Positions 8,076 through 16,404 of a DNA stretch of 64,000 nucleotides are shown one piece after another (position 1 is the first letter of the stretch; the number at the start of each line of letters is the position of its first letter). The notes under the pieces are model-generated. The model was not told the DNA's origin and did no database searches. It saw nothing but the letters and a program-made list of their open reading frames with translations. The position numbers and the translations under genes were made by a program. Source of the stretch: an uncultured Bacteroidia bacterium (lineage in GTDB: Bacteria > Bacteroidota > Bacteroidia > J057 > CALAJH01); assembly GCA_937922655.1 (NCBI GenBank), contig CALAJH010000001.1:124001-188000 (forward strand). Reading direction: 5' to 3'.

Positions 8076-9707
8076 ATGAACAATTACGACGTTTCCGTAC
8101 CTAAATCGGAAAAAAAACGGAATGACAACAAGCTTTTCGTGCAACGCAAGCCCGTCATTCTTTGCGTCGACGACGAAAAGGCTTTGTTGGAAACGCTCGA
8201 ACGCCTTATCGTTCGGCGCTTCGGCCGCGAATTTGACGTGGAAACGGCGGATTCGGGCGACGAAGGCCTCGAAGTACTCGAAGAGTTTGCGGCCGAAGGA
8301 AGGCCCGTCGCCCTTATCGTTTCCGACCAACTCATGCCCGGCCTCAACGGCGACGAGTTTCTCGCCCGGAGCATGAAATACGCCCCCGACACACCCAAAA
8401 TTTTGCTTACCGGCCAAGCCGACATGGAAGCCGTCGTTTACGCCATCAACTACGCCCGCCTGTTTCGCTACATTCCCAAGCCGTGGGACGACGAAGACCT
8501 GATTCGCAGCCTTCGCGAAGCCACTCAAATCTATCGTCAAAAAATTACGCTAGACCGATATGCACGTTTGTTCCATTCCATCAACCTCGCCACCCAACGG
8601 ATATCCACTTTGCTGGACAAATGCTCGATTTGCCGGATGTTGGCCGAATCCGCCGTTCAAACCTGCGCCGCCACACGCGTTGAAGTCATGCGCAACGATT
8701 GCAAGACTTGCGAATACTTTGACCGCGAATACATTCGTCAATTGAGCGGCGCGTCCGCGACGAACGTTTTGGACGTTCCCATCTATCACGGCGAGCAGTG
8801 CATAGGACGCATGATTATGGAGAACGGCCACCGGTTTGACCAAGTGGATTTGGAGGCGGCGGAAATTTTGGCGTCCCAAGCGGCGATTTCACACACCACC
8901 GCCCGGCTTTACGAAGAACTCACCGCCACCGCCCGACAACTCGACGAACACCGCCAAGCCCTTGAAAAATACAACCGCGACGTCAAAGACAGCATCGTCT
9001 ACGCACACCGAATTCAACAGGCCATTCTCCCCGAGCGCGAAACCTTCGACCGCCTTTTACCCGAAAACTTCGTTTTGTACCAGCCCAAGGATATCGTCAG
9101 CGGCGATTTTTACTTTTGGCGCGAGAGCGAAGGAATATTGACGCTGGCGGTATGCGACTGCACGGGTCACGGCGTGCCGGGCGCATTCGTTTCTTTGATT
9201 GCCTCCGAATGCCTGCATAGTTCCGCCAAGACTTGCGACGACCCCGCCGCCGTCCTCGAATCCATGGAAGCCAAGTTTAAACGTCGAATTAAAGGCCGGC
9301 TTGACACCGTCGACATTGCCGTCGTTCGTCTGGACTTTAAAAATCAAACGGCACGATTTGCGGGCGCGCGTCGACCCTTGTGGATCGTTCGCAACGGGGA
9401 ACTCTTGTCCGTTTCAGGAACGCGAAAAAGCCTCGGCGAAAACACGAACGTCTCGTATACCGGCCATGAAATACAACTTTTGCCCGGCGACGTCGTGTAT
9501 CTCTTTACCGACGGCGTCGTCGACCAATTTGGCGGTGAAAACAACCGCAAATTCAAGCCCCAACGCCTAAACAAAACCCTTCGCCGCATATACGCCCTTC
9601 CCCTTGCCGAACAAGCCGAAATCTTACGAAACGAAATCGAATCGTGGCGCGGCGACAACGAATACACCGACGATATATTGATGGTCGGCTTTCGTTTTCC
9701 GGGATAA
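8076..9707 (+). CDS. Receiver-GAF-PP2C (SpoIIE-type) response regulator phosphatase
   Basis: A 543-residue cytosolic signalling protein. Residues ~26-153 are a receiver domain with acidic pair Asp32/Asp33, phospho-acceptor Asp84, Thr112 and Lys135. Residues ~165-285 look like a GAF domain but include an unusual cysteine set (Cys183, 186, 197, 209, 212, as CxxC...C...CxxC). A coiled coil follows (~290-325). The C-terminal half is a PP2C/SpoIIE phosphatase with SGDFYFW, CDCTGHGVPGAF and YTDDILMV, which carry the metal-binding Asp residues. Such proteins usually dephosphorylate an anti-sigma antagonist or other Ser/Thr phosphoprotein after receiver phosphorylation. No cognate histidine kinase or anti-sigma gene is adjacent. 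Confidence 0.9.
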   Translation: MNNYDVSVPKSEKKRNDNKLFVQRKPVILCVDDEKALLETLERLIVRRFGREFDVETADSGDEGLEVLEEFAAEGRPVALIVSDQLMPGLNGDEFLARSMKYAPDTPKILLTGQADMEAVVYAINYARLFRYIPKPWDDEDLIRSLREATQIYRQKITLDRYARLFHSINLATQRISTLLDKCSICRMLAESAVQTCAATRVEVMRNDCKTCEYFDREYIRQLSGASATNVLDVPIYHGEQCIGRMIMENGHRFDQVDLEAAEILASQAAISHTTARLYEELTATARQLDEHRQALEKYNRDVKDSIVYAHRIQQAILPERETFDRLLPENFVLYQPKDIVSGDFYFWRESEGILTLAVCDCTGHGVPGAFVSLIASECLHSSAKTCDDPAAVLESMEAKFKRRIKGRLDTVDIAVVRLDFKNQTARFAGARRPLWIVRNGELLSVSGTRKSLGENTNVSYTGHEIQLLPGDVVYLFTDGVVDQFGGENNRKFKPQRLNKTLRRIYALPLAEQAEILRNEIESWRGDNEYTDDILMVGFRFPG

Positions 9708-9903
9708 TCTCAAGACAAAGTCCGGTGAGTTTACCGGCGCCGCTCGCGAGGCTGGTGATAGTCAAACCCAACGATAAGGACCATGGGCCGCACAACGCAC
9801 GTCCAGCGGCAGCCGTCGCATGGATTTAATTCTTCGCCGGCAGCCGGCAAGGACGCACTCGCGATTGAATGCGTTTATAGTATCGGTTGAACGGATGCGT
9901 TTT

Positions 9904-10425
9904 TTATCGTCGGTCGTTTTTTTTCTGCGCCGTTTTCTTCTTTTTCACCCACCCCTGAAAACCAAAACCGACCATAAATGCGTCGAGGCCGCGTCGGTCG
10001 GGGCCGATTTTCGCGTTAAAATACATATATTGAGCCACAATTTCGAGTGCAAAGTCTTTTTTGACGGCAAAAGAAGCTCCCGCACCCAAGTGCGGGGCGG
10101 TAAAAGCTCCGGCGCCGAGGGTGGAAACGCCGTATTCGACGCCGGCTTGGACCATCGGCGTGATTTTTGAAGAAAAAAAATAAAATCGCGTCATGGGGCC
10201 GGCGGTGAGGTAAGAATCGTTGCCAACGCGGAAAGCCGCTTGCCCCACGCTTATTTTTATTCCCAAAAACCAGCGATGGAGTGGATAAGCGCCCAAATAA
10301 GGCGTGGCAAAATATACCGCGGAACTATGCCCCACGCCCGCCCAAGCATTCAATCCCATGGCCGTCGTTCCTTTTTCGGGCGACTGTGCCCAGAGCGCCG
10401 TACAAATCCAAAGCAGGGCAATCAT
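9904..10425 (-). CDS. Small outer-membrane beta-barrel-like protein
   Basis: A 173-residue protein beginning MIALLWICTALWAQSP, a clear signal peptide cleaved after WAQ. The rest alternates hydrophobic and aromatic residues and is Gly-rich (GLNAWAGVGHSSAVYFATPY and on), as in small beta-barrels, and ends in a basic Lys/Arg tail. The start at 10425 overlaps the TGA of the upstream VWA gene (ATGA at 10422-10425), so it is coupled to it; the longer frame starting at 10482 lies inside that gene. It is the last gene of the minus operon with the dioxygenase and the VWA protein. The family is not recognised. Confidence 0.7.
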   Translation of the reverse strand: MIALLWICTALWAQSPEKGTTAMGLNAWAGVGHSSAVYFATPYLGAYPLHRWFLGIKISVGQAAFRVGNDSYLTAGPMTRFYFFSSKITPMVQAGVEYGVSTLGAGAFTAPHLGAGASFAVKKDFALEIVAQYMYFNAKIGPDRRGLDAFMVGFGFQGWVKKKKTAQKKNDRR

Positions 10426-11357
10426 TCGGAAAGCAGATTGTAAATGCCGAAAAATTTCAAAACGCCGGCCAAAAACAGGCAAACAATGGCGCCGGCCAAA
10501 AAACGCGGGTACTCGTCGACGGGCCGGTTTTGGGAAAATTCTTTGCGGGTTTGGGAAAGGCGGAGGGCGAAGTTGGCGATTTTGAGGGCGGCCTCGGAGT
10601 CGCCGGAAGGGACGTAAACGCCGTTTCCCGCGCGGGCGATGCGTTCCATCGTTGCCGCGTCGAAATCCGCTTCTTCCCCGGGTCGGCCGAAGGCAACGGA
10701 ATGAACGACCATGCCCCGCGCCGCCGCGGCCGCCGCCAACGACGACGGCTCGCCGTAACCCACGTTGCCCCCGCCGTCCGAGAACGCCACCATCATTCCC
10801 GTTCCCGATTTTGAGTCTTCCAATCGTACGATTCCCGCTACTATCGCCGTGCCCAAAGCCGTCCCTTCTTTGGGTAAAATGTCGGTTTTGAGGTCTGAAA
10901 TTTGACGCTTGACCAAAGCCAAGTCCCGCGTGGGGGGTAAAAGCGTCAATGCGTCCTCGGAAAAAACAACCACGCCGACACGGTCGTAAGGCCTAAGGCT
11001 CAGGTAGTCGAGGGCTACGCTTTTGGCGGCTTCAAGTCTGGAGGGGACGACGTCTTTCGCATCCATGCTTGCCGAAACGTCCATAAGCAAAACAACATCA
11101 ATTCCGGTGGATTCGTCTACGGCCAAACGCAACGACTGCGGACGCGCCAAAGCGACGACGGCCAACGCGCCCGCCAAAAACATGAGCGCGGGCGCAACCC
11201 ACACCCCCCAACCCATGCCAAAGCGCCGGCCGCCATCGGAGTCGTAGCTGACGGCCAAACGCAAACCCCGCGTACGCAAGCGCCATGCGTACCATCCCGC
11301 CAAACCCACCAAGGGCGCCAAGAGCGTCAGTGCAAAAGGATATGCCAACGAATACAC
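10422..11357 (-). CDS. BatA-like VWA-domain membrane protein
   Basis: A 311-residue inner-membrane protein. Two N-terminal membrane segments (~6-26 and ~53-72) precede a von Willebrand A domain with the MIDAS sequence LLMDVSASMD (Asp-x-Ser-x-Ser), and a third membrane segment is near the C-terminus (FLAGAIVCLFLAGVLKF). This is the BatA/BatB (aerotolerance) layout, normally found with a MoxR ATPase, a DUF58 protein and other Bat proteins. None of these is adjacent, so the symbol is withheld. It lies 13 bp downstream of the dioxygenase gene and overlaps the barrel gene. It probably serves as an envelope protein-interaction platform. Confidence 0.85.
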   Translation of the reverse strand: MYSLAYPFALTLLAPLVGLAGWYAWRLRTRGLRLAVSYDSDGGRRFGMGWGVWVAPALMFLAGALAVVALARPQSLRLAVDESTGIDVVLLMDVSASMDAKDVVPSRLEAAKSVALDYLSLRPYDRVGVVVFSEDALTLLPPTRDLALVKRQISDLKTDILPKEGTALGTAIVAGIVRLEDSKSGTGMMVAFSDGGGNVGYGEPSSLAAAAAARGMVVHSVAFGRPGEEADFDAATMERIARAGNGVYVPSGDSEAALKIANFALRLSQTRKEFSQNRPVDEYPRFLAGAIVCLFLAGVLKFFGIYNLLSE

Positions 11358-11370
11358 GCTTTTTATCTTT

Positions 11371-11880
11371 TTATCTTTCCATCACCGTGCCGCACGTTCG
11401 ACAGGTGCGCTTGGCCGCGTCCGAAAAGAAACGCTCGAAAACCGGCGGAAAATCCGTTTCCACGCTTTTCAAGACGAAATACTCTTCATACAACTTGTCC
11501 CCACACGCCTCGCAAAACCACGCCAAACCGTCCCGCATGCCCTCGGGCCGAAGCTGTTCAATGACCAAACCCACGGTGCCGGCGTTGCGTTGAGGCGAAT
11601 GCGGCACCCCCGACGGCAAAAGAAATATCTCCCCTTCGCGTATGGGAATATCCTCCGTGCCGTTCGACGTACGTACCCGAAGCGTCATATCGCCTTCGAT
11701 TTGGTAAAAAAATTCGGGCGTGCCGTTGATGTGAAAGTCTTTGCGTTGATTCGGACCGCCAACGACCATCACGATAAACTCTCCGTCGGGCCAAACCATT
11801 TTGTTACCCACGGGCGGCCGAAGCAAGGGACGATTTTCGTCAATCCACGCCTTGAAATGAATGGGATTCAAACTTTTCAT
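11371..11880 (-). CDS. nbaC: 3-hydroxyanthranilate 3,4-dioxygenase
   Basis: Opens 3-hydroxyanthranilate with O2 to the semialdehyde that cyclises to quinolinate, in kynurenine-type tryptophan catabolism or NAD synthesis. The 169-residue cupin has catalytic-iron ligands His50, Glu56 and His94 and substrate-binding Arg46 and Arg98 at the family's usual spacing. Four Cys (123, 126, 160, 163) form the rubredoxin-like structural iron site of bacterial enzymes. ATG 11880 gives the typical N-terminus NPIHFKAWIDENR. The longer reading frame to 12006 would begin upstream of the putative promoter at 11952-11959 and is rejected. No other kynurenine gene is in the window; the downstream VWA and barrel genes seem functionally unrelated. 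Confidence 0.95.
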   Translation of the reverse strand: MKSLNPIHFKAWIDENRPLLRPPVGNKMVWPDGEFIVMVVGGPNQRKDFHINGTPEFFYQIEGDMTLRVRTSNGTEDIPIREGEIFLLPSGVPHSPQRNAGTVGLVIEQLRPEGMRDGLAWFCEACGDKLYEEYFVLKSVETDFPPVFERFFSDAAKRTCRTCGTVMER

Positions 11881-11931
11881 GTCGTCCGCGAAAATAAGTT
11901 TTTTTGGCATTGACGCCACCCAAAACAAGAC

Positions 11932-11971
11932 CGGTGCGTCATAATTAACGTCAAATATAAAAAACGCACCG
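11932..11971 (-). promoter_or_regulatory. Promoter -7 element bracketed by an 8-bp inverted repeat, dioxygenase operon
   Basis: On the minus strand TATATTTG (11952-11959) matches the Bacteroidota -7 consensus TAnnTTTG exactly. It is bracketed by perfect inverted arms CGGTGCGT (11932-11939) and ACGCACCG (11964-11971), which would place a dimeric repressor directly over the promoter. No -33 TTG lies at the ideal distance. Transcription would start near 11945, about 65 bases before the chosen ATG. Confidence 0.5.
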
Positions 11972-12198
11972 ACGTTCGGAACGACAACACGAAATCTTTC
12001 GGGCAATACCGCCCTTAAATCCGAAGCCTGAAAAACAAATTTTCAACAACCTTGAACGGCGCCGTTACGGTCGCCTAGGCATAATTTAGGTTTGTAGTTT
12101 GGACATAACCCGCTTCAAATTAATGCAAGTCGCAAAGGCACGGATGGATAAGCTTGCCGATATCAACATACGGTGTAAAACCACGCATTTTTAATTCT

Positions 12199-12206
12199 TA
12201 ATTTTG
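12199..12206 (+). promoter_or_regulatory. Candidate -7 element, TonB receptor gene
   Basis: TAATTTTG fits TAnnTTTG on the plus strand 120 bases upstream of the receptor start. No TTG is found at the expected -33 spacing, so this is a candidate only. If used, it gives a leader of about 110 bases. Confidence 0.35.
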
Positions 12207-12325
12207 CACTCCTATAAAAGGCTTCATTTCAAAAAAAATTACGCAAAATTGTTTTTTTGTGATTATATGCAACCATTTGCGTAAAAGTACGTACAAGTTC
12301 AAGCAAATAATCCACGTAAGACATC

Positions 12326-15256
12326 ATGAAAATATTTTTATCGCCTTTGTTGGTCTTAATGGTTTTGGCAAATTTCTTATACGGACAAGAATACCGACGG
12401 CGTAAACAAGCGGCCGTCCCTCGTTCGTCCGAAACGACGGTCAAGCCGTCGACGGTTCGCCTCGAACCGGGCTATATTGTTGGAAAGGTCATCGACTCGG
12501 AAACGGGCGAAGGCCTGCCGGGTGCGTTGGTTAAAGTTCCGGGAACCACGTTTGCGTATCTTACCGACGACGAGGGCGGGTTTATACTCAGAAATTTGCC
12601 GCAGGGAATCTACGAAATACAAGTAAGTTATGTTTCCTACGGAGTACAAACGGTAAAAGATTTGAAGGTCAACCCCGGAAAGGAAACCAAAGTCAATGTC
12701 TCTCTGGTAGGTGAGGGGACGACTTTGTCCACGATAAACGTGGTATCGAGTTACCGGGCCACCTCGGACGCGGCGCTGATATCCGTTCAACGCAACGAAA
12801 TTCATGTCTCCGACGGTTATTCCGGGGACATGATTCTCAAAGAGTCGTCGGACTTGCAGGTCAATACCGTTTTGAGACGCATGCCCGGCATCTCGTTGCT
12901 CGAAGACCGCTACGTGATTTTGCGCGGTTTGTACGAACGCTACAACCTCACTACGCTCAACGGAAGCGTTTTGCCCGTAACCGACGTCGAACGTGCCGCC
13001 TTCGATTACGGTTTGATACCGTCCAATTTGCTTTCTCAAGTTCGCTTGTTTAAGACGGCGACGGCGGAAATGATACCTGAATTCAGCGGAGGGGAAATCA
13101 ACCTCAACACCGTGGACATTCCCGACGAAAACGAATTTCGGGTGTCGTTGCGCGGCACGTACAATGCCGGCACCACCTTTCGCAGGACTTATTTCATGCC
13201 CACCGATTTTCGGACGCTGGGAATATTCCCCGAGGCACGCGGCATCCCGCTGGACCAACCAAGCCCGAGCGAAGTCAATTCTTATCCCGAAGACAGTCCC
13301 GAACGATACGCGTTCGCCCGTTCCCTGCCCCGCTCCATTCATCAAGACACCGTCCTTACCCCGCCGGGGTACAATTTTAACCTCACATGGCAACGGCGCG
13401 GACAAATCGGAGGGCGCGACGCCGGATTCACCGCGTTTTTTAATTTTTCACGGATGCACACCCGACGCGACGCCGAAATCGGTATCCTCGCCGACTTCGA
13501 CCCCGAACTCGGTTATTGTCCCTACTCCGATTCCGCATACGCCTTGCAATACGTTCATTCAACCAACACAACGGCCCTGCTCAACGGAGGCGTCAAATTG
13601 GGAAGCCACGGTCGGCAATCGTGGAAAAACCTTTTTTCCGCCAACTACGAAAATTTCGCATCCCAAGCCTATGGGTATTACATCTCTACTTTGGACACCG
13701 TTCAAGATTATACCTACTATTTTTTTACGCCCATGTGGATGACGCGCAACCTGACGTACTCGACCCAACTGCCGGGTGGTTACCGCATCGGCAAAGTCGA
13801 ATGGGAATGGAACGCGCACTATACGGGCATGGACGTATACACCCCCGTGTATCGCGCCGCCAACTATGCCGACTATCGAGACGGAAGAGGGTACGTTTAC
13901 GAATACTACGGCGCGAATTATGCACAAATCTTTTCGGGTAGGCAGGCGGCGCACGTGGTCGGCGCACGCTCGGACTGGACGCTCCCCATCGCTTTCTCTC
14001 AAAAATACAAAGCCAAAGTAAAAACCGGGGTTTACGCCAATTTTCGGATTCGGGACTTTCGTTCGAGGCTGGCGGGGCATTACGTTCAATTCGACGAAGA
14101 CGGACCCATATCCGAACTTACCGACGAGCAGATACACGTTTCCAACATTCGCAATATCCACTCGGACGCCTATATTGGCCCGGGGATGTTCACCGCCTTC
14201 GATTTCACTAGCGATTATCACAATTATTACGCACGTGCAAACAATTTCGCGAGTTATGCAAGCTACGAAATGCGATTTCCTTACCGTTTTCGGGTAAACG
14301 TAGGCTTGCGCTACGAATATTTTCGTCAGAACATCCGACTTCGCCCCGTTTACGACGAAACCGACCCGAATTTGCTTTCGAGCGTCAAAAACGACCTGCT
14401 TCCCTCCGGGACGTTGATTTGGTCGCCGAACGAAAAATCCAACCTTCGTGCCGCGTATTCCCACACCCTCGTTCGACCGGGCGACAGGGACTTAACCCCC
14501 CTTCCTTTTCTTAATCTTCCTTTTGGCGTTTACACCCGCGGCAATCCGAACATTCAACGCACGCTTTCCCAAAATTTCGACTTGCGCTACGAGTTTTTTC
14601 CGTCCGGAACGGAGCTGTTGTCCGTTTCCGCCTTTCGTAAACATCTAGAGAATCCGATTGAACAGCGCATCACGCGAGGCATAATTGGAGAAAACCTCAA
14701 CACGTACGAATTTTCCAACGCCACCAACGCCGACATCGTCGGTATCGAATTTGAAATGCGCGTTAACTTGGGGAGAACGTTTAAATCTTCGTTCTTGGAA
14801 AACTTTGTTTTATACGGCAACGCCACCTTGTCCAAGTCGAAGGTGGAAAACAGCGGTATTTTCGATGTATTCAAGGACGGTCGCAGCCTTCAAGGGCAGT
14901 CGGCAACGATAATCAACATGGGAATCATTTTTCAAGAACCAAAAACCAAAATCAAACTCGGGGCTTTTTACAATCGTGCGGGGCGTCGCATCGCCCTGGT
15001 CGGCGTCGGCGACGACGTTTTTCCCAGCGTTTACGAACTCCCAAGAAATATTATCGACCTGCAAATTTCCAGAGTATTTTTTAACAAACTTGAAATACGC
15101 TTGGACGTACAAGACGTGTTGAACAACCCTATCCGCTGGGTACATATTTACACCGACCGTCCGATGTTCGATGCTTTCGTCGAAGGCCGCGACCGTTACA
15201 TTCGCAACATCAAGGGACAGGTCAATATAAGTTTCACCGCTTCGTATAGGTTTTAG
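12326..15256 (+). CDS. TonB-dependent outer-membrane receptor with CarboxypepD_reg-like domain
   Basis: A 976-residue outer-membrane receptor for energy-dependent import; the substrate is unknown. The signal peptide ends in FLYGQ. A carboxypeptidase-regulatory-like beta-sandwich follows (~50-130: YIVGKVIDSETGEGLPGALV), then the plug (ISVQRNEIHVSDGYSGDMIL, and ISLLEDRYVILRGLYERYNL) and a beta-barrel ending SFTASYRF with a terminal aromatic residue. No SusD-like partner is adjacent, which argues against a SusCD glycan importer. An 80-base region with nested inverted repeats follows the stop. The low GC of the upstream leader contrasts with the gene body. Confidence 0.9.
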   Translation: MKIFLSPLLVLMVLANFLYGQEYRRRKQAAVPRSSETTVKPSTVRLEPGYIVGKVIDSETGEGLPGALVKVPGTTFAYLTDDEGGFILRNLPQGIYEIQVSYVSYGVQTVKDLKVNPGKETKVNVSLVGEGTTLSTINVVSSYRATSDAALISVQRNEIHVSDGYSGDMILKESSDLQVNTVLRRMPGISLLEDRYVILRGLYERYNLTTLNGSVLPVTDVERAAFDYGLIPSNLLSQVRLFKTATAEMIPEFSGGEINLNTVDIPDENEFRVSLRGTYNAGTTFRRTYFMPTDFRTLGIFPEARGIPLDQPSPSEVNSYPEDSPERYAFARSLPRSIHQDTVLTPPGYNFNLTWQRRGQIGGRDAGFTAFFNFSRMHTRRDAEIGILADFDPELGYCPYSDSAYALQYVHSTNTTALLNGGVKLGSHGRQSWKNLFSANYENFASQAYGYYISTLDTVQDYTYYFFTPMWMTRNLTYSTQLPGGYRIGKVEWEWNAHYTGMDVYTPVYRAANYADYRDGRGYVYEYYGANYAQIFSGRQAAHVVGARSDWTLPIAFSQKYKAKVKTGVYANFRIRDFRSRLAGHYVQFDEDGPISELTDEQIHVSNIRNIHSDAYIGPGMFTAFDFTSDYHNYYARANNFASYASYEMRFPYRFRVNVGLRYEYFRQNIRLRPVYDETDPNLLSSVKNDLLPSGTLIWSPNEKSNLRAAYSHTLVRPGDRDLTPLPFLNLPFGVYTRGNPNIQRTLSQNFDLRYEFFPSGTELLSVSAFRKHLENPIEQRITRGIIGENLNTYEFSNATNADIVGIEFEMRVNLGRTFKSSFLENFVLYGNATLSKSKVENSGIFDVFKDGRSLQGQSATIINMGIIFQEPKTKIKLGAFYNRAGRRIALVGVGDDVFPSVYELPRNIIDLQISRVFFNKLEIRLDVQDVLNNPIRWVHIYTDRPMFDAFVEGRDRYIRNIKGQVNISFTASYRF

Positions 15257-15645
15257 ACGGGCGTTGCAATATGTACGCGATGTAAGCGTTAAGCGTGGAA
15301 GCCTCGAAAACAAGGCTCCCCGTCTAACGTCGCAACGCCAATATGCATCCGGCGGAGCGGCAAACGATAAACGCTCAAATTTCGGCGAGCAGACACGGCA
15401 GCGGAAAAACAAGGCGATATCTCGGGCGTGGCGGCAACGAACGGCGAATAATTCGCGCAACAACCCCGCGCCGTGGCGGAAACTTATTTTTTGTAATTTT
15501 GCTTCGGTTGTAAATTTGGGGCCTTGGCAAAAGAAAGGACGTATTTTGCACCGAATTCTTACGCTTCGATTATAACGGTCTTTTCACTGCCACCCAATTT
15601 TTATTTCAAAATCAACTCATTACTTATCTTAAAAATAAAAAATAG
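15257..15645. other. Intergenic region with nested inverted repeats and tandem promoter candidates
   Basis: 389 bp after the TonB receptor. At 15260-15339 three nested inverted repeats occur: GGCGTTGC/GCAACGCC (15260-15267, 15332-15339), CGTTA/TAACG (15287-15291, 15325-15329) and AGCCT/AGGCT (15300-15304, 15313-15317). Together they could fold into one long imperfect hairpin without a following T-run. Further on are -7 candidates TAATTTTG (15494-15501) and TAAATTTG (15511-15518). No supported coding frame was seen. Confidence 0.5.
15491..15518 (+). promoter_or_regulatory. Promoter candidate, methyltransferase gene
   Basis: TTG at 15491-15493, preceded by a T-run, lies 17 bases before TAAATTTG (15511-15518), a consensus -7 element. 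An overlapping second -7 candidate, TAATTTTG, starts at 15494. The leader to the methyltransferase ATG would be about 120 bases. Confidence 0.45.
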
Positions 15646-16296
15646 ATGTTTAAACAAGCGATACGGGCTATGCTAAAACCTTTCGGGATTATCGTAACCC
15701 GTTCCCCCTACATTCTTAATACCACTTTTTTATTGGAAAAAGTCCGGGGTCATGCGCTTTCCGTGGAGAGACAAGAATCGATGGATTACGACGGTTCGCC
15801 TTTGCCGTGGATAACCTACCCTGCCATTGAATATTTGTCGAGTTTGGATTTGCGCGATAAGAAAGTGTTCGAATGGGGATGCGGAAATGGAAGCCGTTGG
15901 TTTGCCCAACACGCCAAATTGGTTGTTTCCGTAGAAAGGCGGGAGGAATGGGCCCAAAAAATTGCCGCTTATCGTTTACCCAACCTCGAAATCGTCGTCG
16001 AACCCGATATACCCAAAACGGTTGAGGTGATTGCCCAACGTCCCGAAGCCCCGTTCGACGTCATCGTCATCGACGACGAACTTCGGGACCAATGTTGCGA
16101 AATCGCTCCCAAATATTTGGCCGAAAACGGCTTGATTATCTTGGATAATTCGGAACAAACGGAATTGGGCGCCAGCCAAGGAGCCAAATATTTAAGGGAG
16201 AACGAATTCATCCAGGTAGACTTTTACGGGTTTGTACCCATTGTATCGTTTACCAGCGTCACTTCGTTTTTCTTTTCAAGAAAATTCGAACTTTAA
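15646..16296 (+). CDS. Class I SAM-dependent methyltransferase-like protein
   Basis: A 216-residue protein. VFEWGCGNGSRWFA (residues ~85-98) is a typical motif I for S-adenosylmethionine binding, followed by VVSVERREEW (motif II acidic turn) and FDVIVIDDE plus GLIILDNSE (motif IV/V region). The N-terminal ~60 residues resemble those of sugar- or glycan-cluster methyltransferases, but the substrate cannot be read from the sequence. Along with the next gene it stands out by higher AT content than the window average, as expected for recently acquired surface-polysaccharide genes. No glycosyltransferase is adjacent. Confidence 0.7.
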   Translation: MFKQAIRAMLKPFGIIVTRSPYILNTTFLLEKVRGHALSVERQESMDYDGSPLPWITYPAIEYLSSLDLRDKKVFEWGCGNGSRWFAQHAKLVVSVERREEWAQKIAAYRLPNLEIVVEPDIPKTVEVIAQRPEAPFDVIVIDDELRDQCCEIAPKYLAENGLIILDNSEQTELGASQGAKYLRENEFIQVDFYGFVPIVSFTSVTSFFFSRKFEL

Positions 16297-16387
16297 GCCG
16301 TTGAACGAGCGTATGCCGACCGAGCCTATTGGTTCTCCAACCTGTGCGCGTTATTTAAAGCTTTCAAAAGACCCTAAAAATTTCAGG

Positions 16388-16395
16388 TAAATTTG
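16388..16395 (+). promoter_or_regulatory. Candidate -7 element close to the asparagine-synthase-like start
   Basis: TAAATTTG lies only 9 bases before the ATG at 16405. The predicted transcription start, about 7 bases downstream, would leave almost no leader. There is no good TTG at -33. Confidence 0.4.
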
Positions 16396-16404
16396 AATTG
16401 AATT

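Larger units (their letters stand above)
11881..12325. other. Intergenic region between dioxygenase operon and TonB receptor
   Basis: 445 bp between divergent genes. It holds the dioxygenase promoter with its inverted repeat near 11932-11971 and, on the plus strand, a TAATTTTG -7 candidate at 12199-12206, 120 bases before the receptor ATG. The last 100 bases before the receptor are AT-rich. No RNA gene or supported small coding frame was seen. Confidence 0.5.

Noticed and set aside
9708-9903. GC-rich gap with small hairpins (CCGGT/ACCGG near 9722-9737, GCCGG/CCGGC) as a possible riboswitch
   Set aside because: It lies at the 3' ends of two convergent genes, and no known riboswitch, SRP, RNase P or tmRNA motif could be matched.
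15264-15575. 103-residue frame after the TonB receptor
   Set aside because: It coincides with the nested inverted repeats and the promoter candidates and lacks protein-like composition.
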